Position numbers and translations under genes: made by a program. DNA of 11,489 nucleotides from Baffinella frigidus (taxonomy: Eukaryota; Cryptophyceae; Cryptomonadales; Baffinellaceae), in NCBI GenBank assembly GCA_026770585.1, contig MU646808.1, positions 166,473 to 177,961 of the forward strand, read 5' to 3'. Positions 6,501 through 10,858 of the stretch are shown piece by piece; within the stretch, counting starts at the first letter, position 1; every line of letters begins with the position of its first letter. Under the pieces are notes generated by a model that saw nothing but the letters and a program-made list of their open reading frames with translations, did no database searches and was not told the DNA's origin.

Positions 6501-9500
6501 GTGGTTTCGGGTCGGAGGGTCTAGGGTTTAGGGGATAGGACTTCAGGGTTTAGGGTTGAGAGTCGCACCGTCTTGTGAGTTTTTGCCAATCAGTGAGTTT
6601 TTGCCAATCAGGGGTTCTCACAAATTAGGGTCTCAGGGTATAGGGTTAAGAGTCTCACCGTCTTGGAGTTCTTTCCAATCGCGTTGGCCTTCCGTTTCGG
6701 GTTCTAGGGTGTCACGCAGCATAATTTGGGGTTCAATGTTCGAGGATGTACGGCTCCACAAATTAGGGGGTTTCGCGTTCTAGGGTGTACGGTATGGGAT
6801 CTAGGGTGCAGGGTCTAGGGTGTAGGGTAACGGTCTAGGGTGTAGGGTAACGGTCTAGGGTGTAGGGTATAGGATGTAGGGTGTAGGGTGTACCGTCTTG
6901 GAGTTCTTTCCAATCGCGTTGGCCTTCCAGGCGTAGAACGTCCCCGAGGGGTCCGTCTGGTACAACCGGAGCCCGTGCGTGTCATACCTGCGGTCAAGGG
7001 TTTGGCGGTCAGGGTTTGCGCCAAAGTTGACGGATTTGTACCACGGACCCTGAATGTCAACTTAAGAATAGCCAGCGTTGGCCAGGCGTAGAAGGTCCCC
7101 GGTCTGTCTGGTACAACCGGAGCCCGTGCGTATCGTATCTGCGGATTGGGGGTTGGAGGTCTGGGTTCGCTCCAAAGTTGACGTGTTTGTACCACGGACC
7201 CAGAATGTTAATTTAAGAATAGTTAGTGTTGGTTAGGTGTAGAATGTTTTTTGAGGGGTTTGTCTGGTACAGCCGGAGCCCGTGCGTGTCGTATCTGCGG
7301 ATTGGGGGTTGGGGATGAGGCATACGGGATGAGGGATTATGGTTTAGGGTCTGGCTGCACTTTGCATTCCCCCAGGGACGACGGGTTTAGGGTACGTTCG
7401 CATGCCAGGTGCACATCCCCCCAGGCCCCCTCCACGTGCGCGATCCGCTCGCTCGACGCATCCCTCCCCCTCAAGCAGAAGTACACCCAGTCGGGAGGCA
7501 AGAATTTTTGGGAGTGTGGGCTATTAATTAATTAATTGATATATATATTGAATGGACGCATGAATGGACGTGACGGTAGTAACTTTTTGTACCGCCTTGT
7601 TACAGCCCGGTACTAATTTCGGACGTGTTGGACGTGACAGTGTTAAAAGGGACGCTGTCTCGGCGCGCTGGCTTCTCCCGTGGCCCGGGGCAGGTCCGTC
7701 ATCACCCCACGACCGCGGGATGTGGCGCCCTACACACCATACACCCTAAACACACCAAGGGTTAACCTCCTCGAGGTAAACCCTAAACCATAACCTGGCT
7801 CCCCTCAGCACACACACACTCTCCTCCCCCTCCTCCCCCTCCTCCCCCGCCTCTCCTCCCTCCTCTCTCTCGCCACTGTCACGCTGCTCTTGGGCAAGAG
7901 CAGTCTTGGGAACGTCGGATGAGAACTTCCGGTAGTACCACGCGAAACCCGAAACCACAAATCCTACTCCCTAATTTGTGGGACCCTGGAGCCCCAAGCC
8001 TTGACTCTTGAACCCTAAACCATAAGGGGACAGCCCAGACAGACACGGCAGTGCTGCCGGATCAATTGCTCGAGAGACGACCCGTAACCCGGCAAATCTG
8101 TCGAAACCAGAGGCATTCGCAAATATCACCAGGCGACGCTAAGCTCGTCTAGGATTGAGGTAGAAAAGGACGGATAAAGGTTGCTGGGCGAGATTCGTCC
8201 GTGCGACCGTCGACTGAACCGGGCAATTTTTGCAATGGGACGGCAACTAACCCAGGCAAGCTTTCCACAGAGAAATGCTCCGGTCAGTCGCCATCTCAAA
8301 CTAGCTGACCCTAGTCAAAAGGACCACTGGTCAAAACGCAGCAAAGAATGTCACTCTGCAGGACTGCAGGAGGAAAGACTGTCACTCACCCGCAGATGAG
8401 GGTGGAGATGCCAAACGGCCGCATGCCTCCCGACTGGGTGTACTTCTGCTGGATCCTGGTGCAGGGTTTCGCGGTTAGGGTTTCGAGGTTAGGGTTTAGG
8501 GTTTAGGGTTTCGAGGTTTAGGGTCTAGAGTTTTGGGTTGCGGGTTCAGGGTTTCATTTCAGGTTTCGAGGTTGGTGGGTTTCGGGTTTCGAGGTTGGTG
8601 TGGGGTTTGGGGTTTGGGGTTTGGGGTTGAGGGCCTACCCCGCCATATGCCGCGTGATGTACTCGACCGAGACCGGGTCCTCCATCGTCAGCCGGAACGA
8701 CTGGCACTCGACCTGGCGCGTACAGGGGCAGGGCTTGAGTTTTATCCCTTTTGAGGGATCCGAGCCACCGCCACTAAGTGGCGAGGCGGTCAAATTTGAC
8801 CGCCAAGAGGTCCTAGGCAGGTCCTAGGGCCCTACGGTAGGGCGTATGAACCTACTCGCCACTTGAGGGAAAGTGCAGGGTTTCGGGATATGAGACATGG
8901 GTCCTTCATCGTCAGCCGGAACGACTGGCACTCCACCTCGCGTGGGGGTAAGGGTTTAGGGTTTAGGGTTTAGGGTTTAGGGTTTGGGGTTTGGGGTTTA
9001 AGGTTTAGGGGTTTTAGTTTATAGTTTGTGGCTACGGGGATCGGGTCGCTTTCGGGCGACGCGCGGAAGGTAACGAGCAGAAATGACCAGGGGGAAAAGA
9101 CCACCGGTTTGAGGCTTAGGGTTTAGGGTTGAGGGGGGCTGTAAACTCTAAACTCTGCCGGACCAGCTCTTGAGCTGTACCCGGTGGTCAGTTATGTTGG
9201 GAATCAAACATCAAGGTCCTAAACCCTAAACCCACTCGATCTGGAGGGGTGCGGGTTTCTATACGCCCCCCTTCTCCGTTATCACTCTCGAGCCTCACGT
9301 TGAGTGATCCCATAATCAAAGAGCTTTATCCCTTAAGTGGCGGACGGGCGAATATTCGCCCTAACTCGCCCTAGGCAGGTCCTAGGGCCCTACCGTAGGG
9401 CGTATCAGCCTACTCGCCACTTAAGGGATAACGGACCCGCCTCAGCTCTCCCTACCGTACCCTGAAGCTTTCCCGTGTTGATTCAATCCAACAAACGCGC

Positions 9501-10858
9501 TCCTCTCTTTTACGAAGACGCCCAAGCACACGGCGCACACCCCGCCCTCCCTCCCACTCAAGAGAGGGACCAAATCGTCTTTTTCGGTCCTCAGTTTTTT
9601 CTGCCGCCTGTGGAAATCCGGAAGCCCGATCCGTCACCACACCCCTCGGGGTTGAACTAGAGACGAGAGACGAGAGGCTCAAGGTTGAACTAGAGAAGGC
9701 AGAAGCGAAGTGTTAAACTAGACCAGTGAGAAGAGACACGAGGGGTAAACTAGAGAAAAGACATGAGAGATGTTGGGGTCTCAACTAGACACCAGAAAAG
9801 AGAGACGTCGGGGAGTTAAAACTACACCAAGCGACAAGAAGCGAGCGAGACGGCGGGGAATAAGTACCCGGGTGCGGTTGACGAGCACGCGCGCGTCAGC
9901 CGTCAAACCCGCAAACGCCAGGCACACGTGGTCGTCCAGCACGTGGATTTTGCGCACCGTCCGCGGCTCCTGATTCAGGGTTCAGGGTTTCGGTGCAGGG
10001 TTCAGACTGCAGCTCCGCACCGGTGTTTCCTTCCGGGGTCTTCCCGAACTCACGACGGCATTTAGTGATCACGAAACGGCGTGGCGCGACGCTGACTCGT
10101 TGATTGAGCGTGTTCACACGGGTCCCCGCTGTCCCCGCTGTCCCCGCCAGCTCCGTCGCCCACCCCTGTGCGAGCCGAGCCCTTCTGCACCTGTGCAGGC
10201 TGGCAATCTCGCTCTCTCTCTGAATACCCCTGCTGGCAACCCCCAGCCCGCCATTCGCCACAGCGGCCTTTTCCTGCCGCCCTGGACCTGGACCCGGACT
10301 AAAGACTACCTGAACCTTTCGCTCATGCCGGTGCAAAACCTGCCCGGATTCCGCCCTGGTTCAACCCCTGCCCGGTTCAGGCAGCCGCTGCTGCAGTCGG
10401 GACCTGGAGCTTCGCGGTGGACTTCTTCTCGACGGCGAGGACGATGACGTCGTCGCCCTTCACCGCCACGGCCGTCGTGCCCTTGCGCACCGCCTCCAGC
10501 GCGTACTCGACCTGCGGTCGACCCCGTTGAGAGGAGGTCTCCTCGCGTGCTGAACCCCGCGACACGCCGTGCGTATAATTTCGTCCGATGCGCCCCTGGT
10601 CTCCCCGTGAGCTGTGCAGAGGCGCGACCGAGCGCTGCTGATCCTCTCCCAGCGGGATCTCACGCGCAGCATACGGGCAGCTGACATTTTCAGCACAGTA
10701 GACGGTGCAAATAGCGAGCTGGACACACAGGGCGAGAGAACGCGGTGCGGGTGGATCGAATCCGGTGGTGGGGAGGCTGGGCTGCGTGAAGGAACCTGGA
10801 ACAGATGGCCGTCGGGCGAAAAGACTGTGATGGCGCGGTCATACGAACGGCTCGACAT
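3437..10858 (-). CDS. PSMA7: 20S proteasome subunit alpha type-7 (alpha-4), nine exons
   Basis: Alpha-4 is one of seven subunits in the outer rings of the 20S core particle in cytosol and nucleus. It has no catalytic threonine; alpha rings gate substrate entry and bind regulatory caps. Join on the minus strand: 10858-10796, 10511-10404, 9969-9868, 8712-8639, 8455-8390, 6987-6894, 6120-6031, 5371-5291, 3526-3437. The product is 255 residues, close to the usual ~250. All eight introns are GT-AG and phases agree, including split glycine codons at residues 116 and 138. Landmarks are the alpha signature [16 protein letters not shown] then [15 protein letters not shown] (residues 6-36), GLTADARV (78-85), [14 protein letters not shown] (121-134), [19 protein letters not shown] (146-164), [12 protein letters not shown] (170-181) and an acidic/alanine-rich tail [18 protein letters not shown] as in plant PAD1. 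These choose alpha-4 over other alphas. The start is the ATG opening the conserved N-terminus. No break or frameshift is seen; introns make up ~90% of the gene. Confidence 0.95.
3527..3647 (-). repeat. AACGTT satellite module A
   Basis: AT-rich degenerate repeat of GTTAATAACGTTTTAACGG-like units. On the minus strand it starts GCACCTGATCAAC and ends TTAG| at exon 9. The same start and end recur in modules B, C and D. Confidence 0.75.
3648..3701 (-). pseudogene. Exon 9 copy II
   Basis: Reads [19 protein letters not shown] after an acceptor-like CACCAG|, then runs into satellite module A with no ordinary ending. It differs from exon 9 at V/G and E/Q. It is probably a truncated duplicate, or an alternative terminal exon. 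Confidence 0.8.
3702..3866 (-). repeat. AACGTT satellite module B
   Basis: Starts (minus strand) GCACCTGACCAACACC and ends CACCAG| at exon 9 copy II. Between lie irregular units built on TAACGTT. Confidence 0.75.
3867..3905 (-). pseudogene. Exon 9 copy III
   Basis: After GTTAG| it reads [14 protein letters not shown] and continues into the satellite as PDQHH with a stop. If its acceptor were used, the protein would end seven residues after the conserved AEK. Confidence 0.8.
3906..4291 (-). repeat. AACGTT satellite module C, split by a foldback element
   Basis: Starts (minus) GTGCACCTGATTAA at 4291 and ends GTTAG| at exon 9 copy III. A 140-bp inverted-repeat element (3952-4091) is inserted within it. 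Without that insert it is about 246 bp. Confidence 0.75.
3952..4091. mobile_element. Foldback MITE family 3 inserted in the satellite
   Basis: TA on both sides (3950-3951, 4092-4093). The ends are CACTGCCAGGCCGGATATTT and the reverse complement of CACTACCCGGGCGCAG. The two arms stay alignable for roughly 45 bp with about 70% identity by eye. The surrounding sequence is AACGTT satellite on both sides, so the borders are clear. No ORF for a transposase. Confidence 0.75.
4343..4385 (+). pseudogene. Inverted copy of exon 9 (copy IV)
   Basis: On the plus strand it reads [15 protein letters not shown] then TGA, matching exon 9 but with an inserted AI and in the opposite orientation to the gene. 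In the pre-mRNA it would be antisense to the exon 9 copies. Confidence 0.75.
4436..4557 (+). mobile_element. MITE family 1, copy e (complete)
   Basis: Complete element between TA dinucleotides: left CAGGGGTACCTCGCCCATAA, right TTATGAGCGAGGCACCCCTG. The core has CCCCCCTAGGACC and a (G)10 run. The right end encodes a spurious MSEAPL peptide, which is the terminal repeat and not a gene. Confidence 0.87.
4586..4634 (+). mobile_element. MITE family 1, copy f (right half only)
   Basis: Only the right half is present: GGTGGTCCTAGGGGGGTCGC followed by TTGTGAGCGAGGTACCCC and a GTA end. It lies 29 bp after copy e, perhaps the remnant of an older tandem insertion. Confidence 0.7.
4872..4929 (-). pseudogene. 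Orphan exon-like fragment with a consensus donor
   Basis: The minus strand reads [19 protein letters not shown] and runs into GATG|GTATGTAAG, a textbook 5' splice site. It is not part of PSMA7 and I do not recognise the protein. Its upstream side is cut by a family 2 MITE at 4941. It may be an exon edge captured from another gene. Confidence 0.4.
4941..5041 (+). mobile_element. MITE family 2, copy g
   Basis: TA at both borders. The ends TCCCGTAAGTGCC and GGTCACTTATGGGC are diverged inverted repeats. The interior holds the palindrome GCCGCCAAATTTGACGGC and the family core CCTAGGCAGGTCCTAGGGCC followed by GGTAGGGCGTATGAGCCTAC. Confidence 0.82.
5190..5213 (-). pseudogene. Partial copy of exon 8 (3' end)
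   Basis: The minus strand reads LKIWSDEE, the last residues of exon 8, on the other side of the (GA)n tract. The plus strand shares CGCTCCAGATCTTGAG with the real exon. It is a duplicated exon edge. Confidence 0.8.
5214..5281 (+). repeat. (GA)n/(GGGA)n purine tract
   Basis: Almost pure GA/GGA on this strand (pyrimidine on the coding strand) between exon 8 and its partial copy. Open frames here are artefacts of the repeat. Confidence 0.85.
5291..5371 (-). CDS. PSMA7: PSMA7 exon 8 (residues 200-226)
   Basis: Starts after GAAAG| with [15 protein letters not shown], then [12 protein letters not shown], and ends GAT|GTGCGA. It matches the family strand VVQSGGKNIELAVMR. A (GA)n tract lies just past the donor. 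Confidence 0.93.
5500..5592. repeat. 32-bp minisatellite, about three copies
   Basis: The unit consists of CCTGAACCCCGAACCC followed by ACACCCCTTCCTTCAC. It occurs at 5500-5531 and 5532-5563, and with a 4-bp deletion at 5564-5592. The first half resembles telomere-like CCCTGAA. Confidence 0.85.
5884..5921 (+). repeat. GTTGAC foldback unit, short form
   Basis: Matches 846-883 with a few changes: GTTGACGTGCTGG-TGTG, GGTACAAATC and TCAACTTA. Inverted ends GTTGA/TCAAC are preserved. Confidence 0.65.
5933..5973 (-). pseudogene. Partial copy of exon 7 (3' end)
   Basis: The minus strand reads KLVIKSLLE followed by GTGCGT, echoing the exon 7 end [15 protein letters not shown]. It is a copied exon edge with its donor. 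A shorter related piece lies near 5819-5841. Confidence 0.75.
6031..6120 (-). CDS. PSMA7: PSMA7 exon 7 (residues 170-199)
   Basis: Starts after CCCCAG| with [20 protein letters not shown], then [10 protein letters not shown], and ends GAG|GTTTGT. It corresponds to the helix of other alpha-4 subunits containing VREFLEKNY and the LAIKALLE segment. Confidence 0.95.
6121..6285 (-). repeat. AACGTT satellite module D
   Basis: The same AT-rich satellite as modules A-C but in a different intron. It starts GTGCACCTGATTAACAACG on the minus strand and ends near CCCCAG| at exon 7. Its length of about 165 bp equals module B. Confidence 0.75.
6286..6446 (-). pseudogene. Partial exon 7 copy interrupted by a MITE
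   Basis: The plus-strand halves ATCCGACGCCGGCAGCTCCT (before the MITE) and GTCCTTCTCCAGTATTCGCG (after it) together match exon 7 from its acceptor side to about residue 20. The minus-strand reading is VREYWRRTT-like with [11 protein letters not shown] after the insert. The element sits in the codons for KNYTEE. Confidence 0.8.
6316..6415 (+). mobile_element. MITE family 2, copy h
   Basis: Exactly 100 bp between TA dinucleotides. The ends TCCCTCAAGTGACCA and TGGTCACTCAAGGGA are inverted repeats with two mismatches. The interior has the palindrome ACGGGCGAATAATCGCCCGT and the family core. It is inserted in a duplicated exon 7 fragment, so it is younger than that duplication. Confidence 0.88.
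6657..6694 (-). pseudogene. Partial copy of exon 6 (3' end)
   Basis: Shares CGTCTTGGAGTTCTTTCCAA and TCGCGTTGGCCTTCC with the real exon 6 end ([10 protein letters not shown]). It is followed on the minus strand by GTGAGA, a donor-like copy. Two shorter decayed copies of GAGTTTTTGCCAATCA lie at about 6579-6611. Confidence 0.8.
6780..6893 (-). repeat. TGTAGGG-type array at the intron 6 donor
   Basis: Units of GGGTGTA/GGGTCTA with interruptions, G-rich on the plus strand. The array runs right up to exon 6, and the donor GTACACCC is itself part of the first CCCTACA-like unit. It is the same variant as the terminal array at 1-113. Confidence 0.8.
6894..6987 (-). CDS. PSMA7: PSMA7 exon 6 (residues 138-169)
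   Basis: Starts after CCGCAG| and completes the glycine of G-YDTHG; it encodes [19 protein letters not shown] and KNSKT. Ends ACG|GTACAC; the donor lies directly against a TGTAGGG-type repeat. Two decayed copies of this exon lie upstream at 7078-7143 and 7231-7301. Confidence 0.95.
7025..7062 (-). repeat. GTTGAC foldback unit, inverted copy 1
   Basis: AAGTTGACGGATTTGTACCA ... GAATGTCAACTT. Its reverse complement matches the 846-883 unit. It is part of the triplicated block. Confidence 0.7.
7078..7143 (-). pseudogene. Decayed exon 6 copy B
   Basis: The minus strand reads [12 protein letters not shown] and then shifts frame because five bases corresponding to CCCTC are missing. The acceptor CCGCAG is followed by AT instead of GT. 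It cannot replace exon 6. Confidence 0.82.
7174..7213 (-). repeat. GTTGAC foldback unit, inverted copy 2
   Basis: AAAGTTGACGTGTTTGTACC ... GAATGTTAATTTA. Its right arm has been changed by C-to-T substitutions, so the inverted repeat is partly lost. Confidence 0.7.
7202..7263 (+). other. 62-nt C-free tract (strand-specific C-to-T)
   Basis: There is no C on the plus strand in these 62 bases. Sister copies of the same repeat carry C at about 15 of the aligned positions, and here every one is T while G positions are unchanged. See the matching finding. Confidence 0.85.
7231..7301 (-). pseudogene. Decayed exon 6 copy C
   Basis: The minus strand reads [12 protein letters not shown] and then decays. 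It shares CCGCAGATACGA with copy B, so B and C share an ancestor after exon 6. Its 3' half lies in the C-free tract. Confidence 0.8.
7474..7500 (+). repeat. 27-nt inverted copy of exon 5
   Basis: Identical, in opposite orientation, to 8424-8450 within exon 5, encoding KYTQSGG on the plus strand. The flanks are unrelated to exon 5. Confidence 0.9.
7883..7955 (-). pseudogene. Possible nuclease-like (SNase) exon fragment
   Basis: The minus strand reads [14 protein letters not shown] then KTALAQEQ. The spacing of aromatic, basic and LA-Q residues resembles the C-terminal part of staphylococcal-nuclease-fold (thermonuclease) domains, where G-AW-Y-K(Y/F) precedes a helix. The fragment is too short for certainty, has no upstream domain here, and is followed by a CT-rich tract. 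It is inferred to be captured or coincidental. Confidence 0.3.
8390..8455 (-). CDS. PSMA7: PSMA7 exon 5 (residues 116-138)
   Basis: Starts after CACCAG| with the last base of codon 116, then [20 protein letters not shown] and C. Ends GG|GTGAGT, a strong donor. A 27-nt part of this exon is present in antisense in intron 5. Confidence 0.95.
8456..8638 (-). repeat. PSMA7 intron 4, built almost wholly of telomere-like repeats
   Basis: 183 nt consisting of TTTAGGG, TTTCGAGG and TTTGGGG words on the plus strand from one splice site to the other. On the coding strand this gives a C-rich intron beginning GTAGGCCCTCAACCCC and ending AACCCTGCACCAG. Confidence 0.85.
8639..8712 (-). CDS. PSMA7: PSMA7 exon 4 (residues 92-116)
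   Basis: Starts after GCCAG| with [20 protein letters not shown] and RHMA, and ends with two bases of a glycine codon before GTAGGC. The split codon is completed by exon 5. Confidence 0.95.
8745..8870 (+). mobile_element. MITE family 2, copy i (longer variant)
   Basis: TA precedes the left end TCCCTTTTGAGGGATCC. The right end CGCCACTTGAGGGA is followed by AA (decayed TA). About 26 bp longer than copies h and j because of extra sequence at the left. The interior has CGCCACTAAGTGGCG and the perfect palindrome GGCGGTCAAATTTGACCGCC, then the family core. Confidence 0.85.
8899..8936 (-). pseudogene. Partial copy of exon 4 (5' end)
   Basis: The minus strand reads [13 protein letters not shown] after an acceptor-like GCGAG|, with two mismatches to exon 4 over its 38 nt. 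If spliced in, it would break the frame soon after. Confidence 0.88.
8946..9005. repeat. TTTAGGG block in intron 3
   Basis: Several clean TTTAGGG units passing into TTTGGGG, G-rich on the plus strand, directly next to the exon 4 copy. Confidence 0.8.
9329..9428 (+). mobile_element. MITE family 2, copy j (best preserved)
   Basis: 100 bp with TA on both sides. The inverted ends including TA are perfect over 17 bp (9326-9342 and 9415-9431). The interior has GGGCGAATATTCGCCC and the family core. Same orientation as the other three copies. Confidence 0.9.
9655..9850. repeat. Degenerate ~33-bp minisatellite in intron 3
   Basis: The word AACTAGA (once AACTACA) recurs at about 9655, 9688, 9716, 9748, 9783 and 9820, each followed by a purine-rich GAGA/AGAAG stretch. 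Spacing is 28-37 bp. Confidence 0.7.
9868..9969 (-). CDS. PSMA7: PSMA7 exon 3 (residues 58-91)
   Basis: Starts after AATCAG| with [20 protein letters not shown], then [14 protein letters not shown]. Ends CGG|GTACTT, phase 0. The [17 protein letters not shown] core is one of the best conserved parts of alpha-4. Confidence 0.95.
9970..10403 (-). other. PSMA7 intron 2 (434 nt)
   Basis: GC-rich. Contains a short (CTGTCCCCG)n repeat near 10125-10145, CAGGTCCAGG-like repeats and one GGGTTCAGGG telomere-like word near the acceptor. No exon copy was noticed. A long open frame across it on the minus strand is intron read-through into exon 3. Confidence 0.75.
10404..10511 (-). CDS. PSMA7: PSMA7 exon 2 (residues 22-57)
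   Basis: Starts after CGCAG| with [15 protein letters not shown] and ends [11 protein letters not shown] at CAG|GTCCCG. It joins exon 1 in phase 0 and completes the alpha signature and first helix. Confidence 0.95.
10512..10795 (-). other. PSMA7 intron 1 (284 nt)
   Basis: Begins GTTCCTTCACGCAG and ends CGACCGCAG. GC-rich unique sequence without telomere-like or MITE content; among the least rebuilt introns of the gene. Confidence 0.8.
10796..10858 (-). CDS. PSMA7: PSMA7 exon 1 (residues 1-21)
   Basis: Encodes the N-terminus with [16 protein letters not shown], the conserved proteasome alpha-subunit signature. The ATG at 10858 gives MSSRSYDR, the expected length before YDR. The exon ends CAG|GTTCCT. 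Confidence 0.93.

Larger units (their letters stand above)
6121..6893 (-). other. PSMA7 intron 6 (773 nt)
   Basis: From donor to acceptor: TGTAGGG-type heptamers (about 6780-6893), repeated copies of the exon 6 end (6657-6694 and two shorter at 6569-6611), degenerate TTTAGGG, a partial exon 7 copy split by a family 2 MITE (6286-6446), and satellite module D ending at the exon 7 acceptor. Confidence 0.8.
6988..8389 (-). other. PSMA7 intron 5 (1402 nt)
   Basis: Holds two decayed copies of exon 6 within a ~150-bp tandem triplication, two GTTGAC foldback units, an antisense 27-nt piece of exon 5, an AT-rich (TTAA/TA) tract near 7527-7550, a CT-rich tract (7805-7880), a possible foreign exon piece (7883-7955), and about 430 nt (7960-8389) in which I see nothing recognisable apart from a few CCCTAAA words. 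Confidence 0.75.
8713..9867 (-). other. PSMA7 intron 3 (1155 nt)
   Basis: From donor: ~33-bp minisatellite (9655-9850), a MITE family 2 copy (9329-9428), isolated CCCTAAA/TTTAGGG words, a TTTAGGG block (8945-9005), a partial exon 4 copy (8899-8936) and a second MITE family 2 copy (8745-8870) close to the acceptor. Confidence 0.75.

Noticed and set aside
6815-7195. 126-residue minus-strand frame through exon 6 copies
   Set aside because: It crosses exon 6 and its duplicate in the wrong frame and ends in telomere-like repeat. The conserved protein frame is the spliced one.
9896-10336. 146-residue minus-strand open frame
   Set aside because: Read-through of intron 2 into exon 3 in a frame that does not give the PSMA7 sequence; the splice sites at 10403 and 9970 explain the region better.
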